A stretch of 7,870 bases of DNA from Hyphomicrobiales bacterium (GTDB lineage Bacteria; Pseudomonadota; Alphaproteobacteria; Rhizobiales; Aestuariivirgaceae): positions 1-7,870 of the forward strand of contig JALVFB010000314.1 of the NCBI GenBank assembly GCA_027030295.1, read 5' to 3'. Both the position numbers and the translations under genes were made by a program. The notes below the pieces were generated by a model. That model did no database searches. It saw only the letters and a list, made by a program, of their open reading frames with translations, and was not told where the DNA came from. The stretch's first letter is position 1. The number at the start of each line of letters is the position of its first letter. Shown piece by piece: positions 1 to 5,796 of this stretch.

Positions 1-1422
1 CGCCGGAACGGCGTAGCCATAGGCGCCATAGCCATAGAGCCACAGCGGCGCGGCGCCGTCCAGCGGCGTATCCCGGTGCCACAGCAGGGTGACGGGGATT
101 TGCTCGCCATCGTGCGCGGGGGCGAAGATGCGCCGCACCTCGTAATCCGCCGGGTCGTGGCCGGAGGGCACCTCCTGCTCCTTGCGCAGCACCCGCTCGC
201 GCGTGGCCATGTCGTAATCATAGGTGCGCCGTGGGGTGGCGGGTGATGAGAAGGTGAAGCGCAGCGTCGTGGTGTCGAACTCGAAGCCCGGCACCACGCC
301 CAGCTCGTAGGCCTGTTCGGAAAAGGCGATCTCGTGCTCGCGGCCGGTGGCGAGATCGGTGATGACGATGGCCGGGAGGGCGTTTTCCCGTTGCAGGCGC
401 GCCATGTGCCCGGCGAACAGCCAGTGGCCGATGATGAGCGTGCCCGGCACGTGGCCCACCAGATCGCGCCAGTGCTCGCGGCCCGGGGTGACCGCCGGGG
501 CGATGGCGATCTTGTAGTCCTCCGCGCCGTCGGCGTTGGTGCGGATGAACAGGGTGCCGCCGTTTTCGTCCACGAAATACTCCACCCCCCTTTCGCGCTC
601 CGCCACCAGCAGCGGTGCGGCGGCGGCGTCTTTGGCGTCGATCAGGCGCACTTCGGTGGTTTCGTGATCGCCGGCGTGAATGACCACGAAATTGCGCGAG
701 GATGTCTTGTCCAGGTGGACGAAGAAGCCGGCGTCGGGTTCTTCGTAGATCAGTTCATCGGTGGCCGGATCGGCGCCCAGCTCGTGGCGATAGACGAAGC
801 GCGGGCGGTGGTTGTCGTCCAGCCGGGTGTAGAACAGGTGCTTCCCATCCTCCGCCCACACCACGTCGCCGGCGGTGTTGTCGATGGTTTCGATGTCCTC
901 GCCCGTTTCCAGGTCGCGGATGCGCAGGCGGTAATATTCCGACCCCTGATAGTCCGCCGTCCACGCCAGCAGACGGTGATCCGGCGCATGGGCCACGCCG
1001 GCCCAGTCGAAATAGGCATGTCCCTGCGCCTCCGCGTTTAGATCCACCAGCACCTCTTCCGCGCCGCCTTCGCGCGGGGTGCGCACATAGCGCGGATGCT
1101 GGGCGCCGGGCAGGTAGCGAAAGCGATAGGCATAAGGCCCATCCGGCTGCGGCACCTGCTCGTCGTCGTCCCTGATGCGCGCCTTCATCTCCTCGAACAG
1201 CCGTTCCTGAAACGCCTCCGTGTCGGCCATCATGGCCGCGCAGTAGGCGTTTTCCGCTTCCAGCCAGGCGCGAATGTCGGCGGGCAGGGCCTCGGGATTC
1301 CGCAGCACCTCCCGCCAGTTTTCCGCCCGCAGCCAGGCGTAGTCGTCCACCCGCTCGATGCCGTGATGCATGCTCTTCAGCGGGCGCTTTTCCGCCCGCG
1401 GTGGCGTGGGAGCCTCGTTCAT
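1..1422 (-). CDS. ptrB: Oligopeptidase B (S9A prolyl-oligopeptidase family), N-terminal 474 residues; C-terminus beyond left edge
   Basis: This is a cytosolic serine peptidase that, in its family, cleaves short peptides after basic residues. The visible 474 residues cover the family's N-terminal segment with the signature RVDDYAWLR (about residues 24-32), then the stretch that forms the seven-bladed beta-propeller gating access to the active site (about 75-400). The start of the alpha/beta hydrolase domain follows, with LWLYGYGAYGYAVPA at the very end, matching the family's PLLVYGYGSYG-type strand. The catalytic Ser, Asp and His lie beyond the window, so activity cannot be judged; full-length members are about 690-710 residues. 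The ATG at 1422 is chosen because it begins just ahead of the conserved N-terminus and has a GGA eight bases upstream. It lies 22 nt after the PfkB kinase stop and is probably co-transcribed with it. There is no signal peptide, consistent with a cytosolic enzyme. Family assignment is secure; assigning oligopeptidase B over another S9A member is from recognition of the sequence pattern. Confidence 0.9.
   Translation of the reverse strand, partial: MNEAPTPPRAEKRPLKSMHHGIERVDDYAWLRAENWREVLRNPEALPADIRAWLEAENAYCAAMMADTEAFQERLFEEMKARIRDDDEQVPQPDGPYAYRFRYLPGAQHPRYVRTPREGGAEEVLVDLNAEAQGHAYFDWAGVAHAPDHRLLAWTADYQGSEYYRLRIRDLETGEDIETIDNTAGDVVWAEDGKHLFYTRLDDNHRPRFVYRHELGADPATDELIYEEPDAGFFVHLDKTSSRNFVVIHAGDHETTEVRLIDAKDAAAAPLLVAERERGVEYFVDENGGTLFIRTNADGAEDYKIAIAPAVTPGREHWRDLVGHVPGTLIIGHWLFAGHMARLQRENALPAIVITDLATGREHEIAFSEQAYELGVVPGFEFDTTTLRFTFSSPATPRRTYDYDMATRERVLRKEQEVPSGHDPADYEVRRIFAPAHDGEQIPVTLLWHRDTPLDGAAPLWLYGYGAYGYAVPA
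1380..1399 (-). other. GC-rich hairpin just inside the ptrB coding sequence
   Basis: In the ptrB message, GCGGGCG and CGCCCGC form a perfect all-GC 7-bp stem around the loop GAAAAG, 24-43 nt downstream of the first base of the start codon. Stems at this distance can pause or hinder initiating ribosomes, but they also arise by chance in GC-rich codons (here Arg-Ala-Glu-Lys-Arg-Pro). The complementarity is seen directly; any regulatory role is inference. Confidence 0.35.
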
Positions 1423-1444
1423 GGCGTCATTCCGCTTTGGTGTC

Positions 1445-2446
1445 TCAGAAATGATGAAAGCCGTTTTCGCGCGCCACCTCGTGGAACGGGCGGGTGGCGC
1501 GGGCGCCCATCTGCCGGATGATTTCCGCCGCCGCCAGAGCGCCCAGCCGCGCCGCATCCGGCAAGTCCAGCCCACGCGCGTGCCCGGCCAGAAAGCCGGC
1601 GGCGAACAGATCGCCGGCGCCGGTGGCATCCTCCACGTGGCTCACCGGATGGGCTTCGATGACGTGCACATCGTCCGGCAGGGCGACGACGGAGCCGGCG
1701 GCGGAGCGGGTGAGCACGGCGAGCGGACAGTCCTTGCGCACCGCGTGCATGGCGTCGTTGAAGTTGCTCACCTGATAGAGGGCCTTTATCTCCGCCTCGT
1801 TGGCGAACAGGATGTCCACCGAGGTGCGAATCAGCTCGAGGAAGCTCTCGCGGTGCCTGTCCACGCAAAAGGAATCGGAGAGCGATAGCGCCACCTTGCG
1901 CCCGGCCTGCCGCGCGATGTCGGCCGCCTTCTGAAAGGCCTCCTTGGCCGCCGGCGGATCCCACAGATAGCCCTCCAGATAGGTGATGGCGGAAGCCGCC
2001 ACCCGTTCCTCGTCGATGTCCGCCGGCGAGAGGTTCTGCGCCGCGCCCAGCCAGGTGTTCATGGTGCGCTCGCCGTCGGGCGTGATCAGCACCAGGCAGC
2101 GCGCGGTGGTGGGGCCATCGACCGCGGGCGGGGTGTCGAAGTGCGCCCCCGTGGCGCGGATGTCATGGGCGAACACCCGGCCCAACTGGTCGTCCTTCAC
2201 CTTGCCGATGAAGGCCGCCCGGCAGCCGAAGGAGGCCAGCGCGGCGATGGTGTTGGCCGCCGATCCGCCGGATTGCTCGATGGTGGGGCCAAGCGATTCA
2301 TACAGGCGCTCGGCCTGAACCTCGTCGATGAGGCGCATGGCCCCTTTCACCAGATCGTGGCGGATGAGGAATTCCTCGTCCACATGGGCCAGCACATCGA
2401 CGATGGCGTTGCCGATGCCCAGCACGTCGAAGCGATGATCAGCCAT
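1445..2446 (-). CDS. PfkB-family carbohydrate/nucleoside kinase, adenosine kinase-like
   Basis: This 333-residue cytosolic kinase has the ribokinase/PfkB fold and transfers ATP phosphate to a sugar or nucleoside hydroxyl. The N-terminal strand DVLGIGNAIVDVLA (7-20) and the GGSAAN substrate-binding motif (60-65) are present. Near the C-terminus is the PfkB signature DATGAGD (273-279), whose final Asp279 is the expected catalytic base and whose Gly-Ala-Gly forms the anion hole. Segments such as LVKGAMRLID and MNTWLGAAQNL match the alphaproteobacterial group usually annotated as adenosine kinase, but the substrate is not proven by sequence. The ATG at 2446 is preferred over upstream in-frame starts because a strong GAGGAG lies 7-8 nt upstream and the conserved fold begins immediately. 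It is the first gene of a probable two-gene unit with ptrB and is divergent from fxsA. The C-terminus extends about 15 residues past the GAR motif, which is not alarming. Confidence 0.88.
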   Translation of the reverse strand: MADHRFDVLGIGNAIVDVLAHVDEEFLIRHDLVKGAMRLIDEVQAERLYESLGPTIEQSGGSAANTIAALASFGCRAAFIGKVKDDQLGRVFAHDIRATGAHFDTPPAVDGPTTARCLVLITPDGERTMNTWLGAAQNLSPADIDEERVAASAITYLEGYLWDPPAAKEAFQKAADIARQAGRKVALSLSDSFCVDRHRESFLELIRTSVDILFANEAEIKALYQVSNFNDAMHAVRKDCPLAVLTRSAAGSVVALPDDVHVIEAHPVSHVEDATGAGDLFAAGFLAGHARGLDLPDAARLGALAAAEIIRQMGARATRPFHEVARENGFHHF

Positions 2447-2569
2447 GAACCATTCTCCTCGCGGCTTTTCCGCCTGATAGCCCAGGCGCGGGGGATGATG
2501 CAAACGCCATTGCATGCGCGGCGCGGCGGGCGCATATTTCCGGCAAGCCGCAATTTCGGGAATCTGAAC
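2447..2569. promoter_or_regulatory. Divergent control region between the PfkB kinase and fxsA
   Basis: These 123 bases separate two start codons that face apart. On the minus strand a GAGGAG ribosome-binding site (about 2455-2460) serves the kinase, and just upstream of it GCGG/CCGC can form a 4-bp stem (about 2461-2472) with loop AAAAG. A weak minus-strand promoter is possible: TTGCAT, 18 nt, TATCAG, starting near 2511. Two inverted repeats lie side by side: ATGCAA/TTGCAT (2498-2503 and 2510-2515) and ATGCGC/GCGCAT (2514-2519 and 2530-2535), as an operator would. On the plus strand fxsA has only a weak GGGA eight bases before its ATG. No regulator is identified. Confidence 0.4.
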
Positions 2570-3031
2570 ATGCCTCTGCTGCTGATTCTCCTCCTGCTGT
2601 TCATCGTCGTGCCGGCGGTGGAGATCGCCACCTTCATCCATGTCGGTGGCAGGATCGGGGCGCTGCCCACCATCCTGCTCACCCTGTTCACCGCGGCGCT
2701 GGGCGTGTGGCTGGTGCGGTTGCAGGGCTTCCTGGCGCTGGCCGATTTCCAGCGTGCCATGGCCGAAGGGCGGGAGCCGTTCACCGCCATGCTGGCCGGC
2801 GGGCTGCTGTTGCTGGCCGGCATTCTGCTGCTGATTCCGGGCTTCGTCACCGACGCCATCGGTTTCGCCCTGCTCATTCCCCCGTTGCGGCGCTGGCTGG
2901 CCCGGTGGCTGGGCAAGGTGCTGTTCCGCCCACCGCCGGGAAGTGGGGCGCGCATCATCGAGGCGGAGGTGATCGAAATTCGCCCCGGGCCGGATGATGG
3001 CGGCCCACACGAACCGCCGCCGCATCGTTGA
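2570..3031 (+). CDS. fxsA: FxsA family inner-membrane protein
   Basis: This 153-residue protein is very hydrophobic. TM1 spans about residues 3-23 (LLLILLLLFIVVPAVEIATF), with the family's conserved Pro-x-x-Glu (P15, E18). TM2 is about 31-49. A long hydrophobic region at 72-106 carries the family hallmark LLIPGFVTDAIGFALLIPP (87-105). A charged, Pro-rich cytoplasmic tail follows, ending in a His/Pro/Gly-rich stretch. In E. coli, FxsA overexpression relieves F-plasmid exclusion of phage T7; its normal molecular role is unknown. The frame is open far upstream, but the ATG at 2570 is chosen because the family's N-terminal membrane segment begins right after it and the upstream codons overlap the kinase gene antisense. 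It is a single gene, divergent from the kinase and followed by a hairpin region and the rho promoter. The family call is firm. Confidence 0.9.
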   Translation: MPLLLILLLLFIVVPAVEIATFIHVGGRIGALPTILLTLFTAALGVWLVRLQGFLALADFQRAMAEGREPFTAMLAGGLLLLAGILLLIPGFVTDAIGFALLIPPLRRWLARWLGKVLFRPPPGSGARIIEAEVIEIRPGPDDGGPHEPPPHR

Positions 3032-3069
3032 ATGCGGAAAAGGGCATTTTGCCGCATGCCCGGGCTTTT
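3032..3069 (+). terminator. Overlapping hairpins after fxsA (possible weak terminator or attenuator)
   Basis: Directly after the fxsA stop, ATGCGGAAAA (3032-3041) can pair with TTTT plus CCGCAT (3047-3057), giving a 10-bp stem with one bulged G. Alternatively GGGCAT (3042-3047) can pair with ATGCCC (3056-3061), followed by GGG-C-TTTT. The two folds share bases and exclude one another. The closing T-run is only four long, so intrinsic termination would be weak. The complementarity is seen directly; the function is inferred. Confidence 0.35.
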
Positions 3070-3070
3070 G

Positions 3071-3099
3071 TTGAATTTTTGTTCATTCTGGACTATATG
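3071..3099 (+). promoter_or_regulatory. Probable sigma70-type promoter of rho-maf
   Basis: TTGAAT (3071-3076), a 17-nt spacer and TATATG (3094-3099) give four of six matches at both the -35 and -10 hexamers with ideal spacing. They lie in an AT-rich island that stands out from the GC-rich surroundings. Transcription would start near 3106, leaving a leader of about 190-230 nt before rho depending on the start codon. Confidence 0.5.
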
Positions 3100-3105
3100 A
3101 ATCCC

Positions 3106-3299
3106 GTGTTCGCGCCGCTTCGCAATCGGGCGTGAGCCTTCCCGACCCGGCTTCAATCAACAGCCAGTCCACATTGCCAGGGTATCGCCCCCCGGAAATC
3201 TCCGGCGGGAGCGCGTCTCGGACACCGGTTTTCCCTGGTCGGGAATTTCGTTGAACATCATCCGCAACACGGATCGCCACGGACTTGCACGGACCCATT
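3106..3299 (+). promoter_or_regulatory. Long structured 5' leader of rho
   Basis: The leader holds a nested set of inverted repeats. TTCCCGACC (3139-3147) is complementary to GGTCGGGAA (3237-3245). CCAGGG (3177-3182) is complementary to CCCTGG (3233-3238), sharing two bases with the first pair. Inside them CCC-CCGGA (3189-3196) pairs with TCCGG-C-GGG (3201-3209), an 8-bp stem with one bulged C and the loop AATC. C-rich, G-poor stretches flank these (about 3151-3175 and 3253-3270), the composition expected of Rho-loading sites. Rho is known to limit its own synthesis by termination in its leader in E. coli; whether that happens here is inference. No peptide-coding frame is convincing in this stretch. 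Confidence 0.4.
3268..3297 (+). repeat. Three CACGGA repeats at a 10-nt period before the rho start
   Basis: CACGGA begins at 3268, 3278 and 3288, so three copies fall exactly 10 nt apart; the next base is T, C and C. The last GGA lies 6 nt before the ATG at 3300 and is the best ribosome-binding signal there. Each copy fits the ANGGA core bound in RNA by CsrA/RsmA proteins. Helical phasing in DNA, overlapping translation-control sites and chance are all possible. The repeats are seen directly; the binding partner is inferred. Confidence 0.5.
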
Positions 3300-4601
3300 A
3301 TGAATATCATGATCGACGTTGCCGAAATTTCGCGCATGAAGGAAATCAGGCTGCATGACCTGAAAAAGCAGACCGCCACCGAGCTTTTGCGCCTGGCCGA
3401 GGAGCTGGAGGTGGAAAACGCCGCCGGCATGCGCAAGCAGGAGCTGATGTTCGCCATCCTGAAGAAGCTGGCGGAGCAGGACGTCACCATCATCGGCGAG
3501 GGCGTGGTGGAGGTGCTTCAGGACGGCTTCGGCTTCCTGCGTTCGCCGGATTCCAACTACCTGCCCGGCCCGGACGACATCTACGTCTCGCCCAGCCAGA
3601 TCCGCAAGTTCAACCTGCGCACCGGCGACACGGTGGAGGGCGAAATCCGCTCGCCGAAGGACAACGAACGCTACTTCGCGCTGATCAAGGTCAACAAGAT
3701 CAACTTCGAGGAGCCGGAGAAGGCCAAGTTCAAGGTCAACTTCGACAACCTCACCCCGCTGTATCCGAACGAACGGCTGCGCATGGAGATCGAGGACCCG
3801 ACCATCAAGGATCTGTCGCACCGGGTCATCGACATCGTCACCCCGCTGGGCAAGGGCCAGCGCGCGCTCATCGTGGCGCCGCCGCGCACCGGCAAGACGG
3901 TGCTGTTGCAGAACATCGCGCATTCGATCACCGCCAACCATCCGGAGGTCTACCTCATCGTGCTCCTGATCGACGAGCGCCCGGAAGAGGTGACCGACAT
4001 GCAGCGCTCGGTGCAGGGCGAGGTGGTGTCCTCCACCTTCGACGAGCCGGCGGCGCGCCACGTGCAGGTGGCGGAAATGGTCATCGAAAAGGCCAAGCGC
4101 CTGGTGGAGCACAAGCGCGACGTGGTGATCCTGCTCGATTCCATCACCCGGCTGGGGCGGGCCTACAACACGGTGGTGCCGTCCTCGGGCAAGGTGCTGA
4201 CCGGCGGCGTGGACGCCAACGCGCTGCAACGGCCGAAGCGCTTCTTTGGCGCGGCGCGCAACATCGAGGAAGGCGGCTCGCTGACCATCATCGCCACCGC
4301 GCTCATCGACACCGGCTCGCGCATGGACGAGGTGATCTTCGAGGAGTTCAAGGGCACCGGCAACGCCGAGATCGTGCTCGACCGCAAGATCGCCGACAAG
4401 CGCGTGTTCCCGGCCATGGACATCCTGCGCTCCGGCACGCGCAAGGAGGAGCTGCTGGTGGAGCCGGACATCCTGAAGAAGACCTATGTGCTGCGCCGCA
4501 TCCTGCAGCCCATGGGCGCGGTGGGGGCCATCGAGTTCCTGCTGGACAAGCTGCGCCAGACCAAGAACAACGCCGAGTTCTTCGACTCCATGAACACCTG
4601 A
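3300..4601 (+). CDS. rho: Transcription termination factor Rho
   Basis: Rho is a hexameric RNA-dependent ATPase/helicase that loads on C-rich untranslated RNA and releases RNA polymerase. From the ATG at 3300 it is 433 residues. It has the N-terminal helical domain (about 13-58, with [12 protein letters not shown]), and the OB-fold RNA-binding motif DGFGFLR (75-81). The Walker A sequence APPRTGKT (193-200) carries Lys199, and Walker B DVVILLD ends at Asp280. The Q-loop region ([17 protein letters not shown]) and the R-loop (EEFKGTGN) are also intact, so it should be active. Start choice is uncertain. The TTG at 3285 and the ATGs at 3300, 3309 and 3336 are all in frame. 3300 has a GGA six bases upstream, whereas 3336 has no visible ribosome-binding site but gives 421 residues and matches the alphaproteobacterial beginning (MAEMKLQELK type). 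If 3336 is right, subtract 12 from the residue numbers. It is probably the first gene of a rho-maf operon. Confidence 0.97.
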   Translation: MNIMIDVAEISRMKEIRLHDLKKQTATELLRLAEELEVENAAGMRKQELMFAILKKLAEQDVTIIGEGVVEVLQDGFGFLRSPDSNYLPGPDDIYVSPSQIRKFNLRTGDTVEGEIRSPKDNERYFALIKVNKINFEEPEKAKFKVNFDNLTPLYPNERLRMEIEDPTIKDLSHRVIDIVTPLGKGQRALIVAPPRTGKTVLLQNIAHSITANHPEVYLIVLLIDERPEEVTDMQRSVQGEVVSSTFDEPAARHVQVAEMVIEKAKRLVEHKRDVVILLDSITRLGRAYNTVVPSSGKVLTGGVDANALQRPKRFFGAARNIEEGGSLTIIATALIDTGSRMDEVIFEEFKGTGNAEIVLDRKIADKRVFPAMDILRSGTRKEELLVEPDILKKTYVLRRILQPMGAVGAIEFLLDKLRQTKNNAEFFDSMNT

Positions 4602-4610
4602 GCGCGCGTC

Positions 4611-5210
4611 ATGGCCACCTTCGTCCTCGGTTCGGGCAGCGCCGGGCGGCGCATGCTGCTGGAAAACGCCGGCCTCTCCTTCGAGGTGCTGCCGGCGCGG
4701 GTGGACGAGGCGGCCATCCGCGCGGATTTTCTGCGCGCGCACGGGGCGGACGAGCTGCCGCTGCTGGCCGATGAACTGGCGGCGGCGAAGGCGCTGGAGG
4801 TGTCGCGTCGCACCGAAAAGCCGGTGCTGGGGGGCGATCAGATCCTGGTAGTCGATGGCGAGGTGTTCTCCAAGCCGCGCGACATGGAACAGGCGCGCGC
4901 CCATCTGCGGCGTCTGCGCGGGCGCACCCATCATCTGATCAGCGCCCTGGCGGTGGCGGAGAAGGGCGAGATCGTCTGGCGACACCGCGACGCGGCGGCC
5001 ATGACCATGCGCGCCTTTTCCGATGTCTTCCTGGAGCGCTACCTGGCCGAAGTGGGCGAGCGCGCGCTGTCCTCGGTGGGGTGCTATCAGGTGGAAGGGC
5101 CGGGCATTCAACTGTTCGAGCGCATCGATGGCGACTATTTCACCATCGTCGGCCTGCCCATCCTGCCATTCCTGCACTGGCTGCGCGGCCGCGGGCTGTT
5201 GCCGGCGTGA
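4611..5210 (+). CDS. maf: Maf-family nucleoside triphosphate pyrophosphatase
   Basis: This 199-residue cytosolic enzyme belongs to the Maf/HAM1-like fold, whose members hydrolyse non-canonical or pyrimidine NTPs to NMP and pyrophosphate. The N-terminal phosphate-binding motif GSGSAGRRMLL (7-17) has the paired Arg13-Arg14, and VDE follows (32-34). GGDQ (74-77) carries the catalytic Asp76; most relatives have Ala or Ser where Gly75 stands. SKP (87-89) supplies the conserved Lys88. The C-terminal block CYQVEGPGIQLFERIDGDY (about 155-175), followed by TIVGLP, is typical. Which Maf subgroup it belongs to (dTTP/UTP or m7GTP type) cannot be settled by eye. It starts 9 nt after the rho stop, with only a weak GAG upstream, so translational coupling to rho is likely. 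In many alphaproteobacteria maf is followed by aroE and coaE. Here it instead meets a convergent merR gene. Confidence 0.92.
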   Translation: MATFVLGSGSAGRRMLLENAGLSFEVLPARVDEAAIRADFLRAHGADELPLLADELAAAKALEVSRRTEKPVLGGDQILVVDGEVFSKPRDMEQARAHLRRLRGRTHHLISALAVAEKGEIVWRHRDAAAMTMRAFSDVFLERYLAEVGERALSSVGCYQVEGPGIQLFERIDGDYFTIVGLPILPFLHWLRGRGLLPA

Positions 5211-5223
5211 GGGCGCGCCTCAC
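5207..5223. terminator. Small hairpin spanning the convergent maf and merR stop codons
   Basis: GTGAGG (5207-5212) and CCTCAC (5218-5223) form a 6-bp stem with loop GCGCG. The TGA of maf lies in one arm and the TGA of the convergent merR gene in the other, so both transcripts can fold it. Neither side has a T-run, so it is not a standard intrinsic terminator. It may simply slow polymerase or protect 3' ends, or be coincidental. Confidence 0.3.
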
Positions 5224-5630
5224 CTTCCCCGCCGTTCCTTCAGCATGCCCTCGATGATGCCGATGGTGCGTTGCAAATCGGCGATGGCCTCGTCCATTTC
5301 CCGCCGCCGCTCGCGCAGCACCTCCAGCTGCTGGCGCATGCGCAACAGCGCGCGCTCCATCTTTTCCGTCTCGCCCTCGCGCAGGTGATGCAGATCCAGC
5401 ATCTCGCGGATTTCCGCCAGCGTGAACCCCGCCTTCTTGCCGCGCAAGATGGTCTGCAACCGCTGGCGGTCGCGTGCATCATAGACACGCGTCCAGCCGC
5501 GACGCTGCGGCTGCAGCAATCCCTTCTGTTCATAGAAACGCAGGGCGCGGGCGGTGATCCCGAATTCCCTGCACAGTTCGCCTATGGACCAGGTTGTCTG
5601 TCGCGTCTTGCTGGTTTCGCCCCCGGACAT
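5220..5630 (-). CDS. MerR-family transcriptional regulator
   Basis: This 136-residue dimeric DNA-binding protein has the MerR winged helix-turn-helix at the N-terminus: WSIGELCREFGITARALRFY (14-33), followed by the wing QRRGWTRVY (42-50). A second helical pair contains GKKAGFTLAEIREMLDL (64-80), and a long dimerising coiled coil spans about 84-131. There is no C-terminal effector domain, and the only cysteine, Cys20, is in the helix-turn-helix. A metal-thiolate sensor of the MerR/CueR type is therefore unlikely. The sequence resembles the alphaproteobacterial subgroup often found beside acyl-CoA dehydrogenase genes (LiuR-like), but no such gene is visible here and the target is unknown. The ATG at 5630 has GGAAG ten bases upstream. 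It is convergent with maf (9 nt between stops) and divergent from the PodJ-like gene, whose promoter region it may share. Confidence 0.85.
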   Translation of the reverse strand: MSGGETSKTRQTTWSIGELCREFGITARALRFYEQKGLLQPQRRGWTRVYDARDRQRLQTILRGKKAGFTLAEIREMLDLHHLREGETEKMERALLRMRQQLEVLRERRREMDEAIADLQRTIGIIEGMLKERRGR

Positions 5631-5747
5631 GACCGCCGTGCTTCCGTTGCCCCCGCCTTTTCGGTGCCGAATCAGGCTTTCGCCAGCGTGGCGAGCCTTG
5701 CCACCGCCCGATGCTCCATTGGCGGAAAAGAGCCAACACGCAGGACG

Positions 5748-5776
5748 GTTAATCGATTCTTTACCTTAATTGTCAA
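5748..5776 (-). promoter_or_regulatory. Candidate merR promoter
   Basis: On the minus strand a perfect -35 hexamer TTGACA (5776-5771) is followed after 17 nt by ATTAAC (5753-5748), a poor -10 with three matches; a 16-nt spacer gives GATTAA, also three matches. Transcription would start near 5741, giving merR a leader of about 110 nt. The -35 is convincing, the -10 is not. Confidence 0.35.
5749..5763 (+). promoter_or_regulatory. CtrA-like box upstream of the PodJ-like gene
   Basis: TTAA-TCGATTC-TTTA matches the known CtrA consensus TTAA-N7-TTAA with one mismatch, at correct spacing. Its spacer contains GATTC, a CcrM-type GANTC methylation site, although GANTC is not rare in this window. It overlaps the candidate merR promoter spacer and lies about 90 nt before the PodJ-like start. 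podJ is cell-cycle controlled in Caulobacter, which makes such a site plausible. The match is visible; the function is inferred. Confidence 0.4.
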
Positions 5777-5796
5777 CGTTTGTGAGTGGGAAATAT

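Noticed and set aside
2141..2569. Upstream extension of the fxsA frame
   Set aside because: It lies antisense to the kinase gene; the family N-terminus begins at 2570.
2447..3025. N-terminal extension of the PfkB kinase frame to 3025
   Set aside because: The upstream part is antisense to fxsA, low in complexity and not kinase-like, while ATG 2446 has a strong GAGGAG.
3083..3493. 136-codon minus-strand open frame over the rho leader
   Set aside because: It is antisense to rho and its promoter, has Ser/Arg-rich composition and no recognisable domain; the lower GC of the leader does not rescue it.
3258..5177. Very long open frame on the minus strand opposite rho and maf (639 codons)
   Set aside because: It is antisense to two unmistakable genes, its product is His/Gln/Arg/Leu-rich low complexity with no domain, and GC-rich codon bias keeps this frame free of stops.
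5755..5759. GANTC methylation site as evidence of CcrM control on its own
   Set aside because: GANTC occurs at many places in the window, including inside coding sequences, so a single site is not informative without the CtrA-like context.
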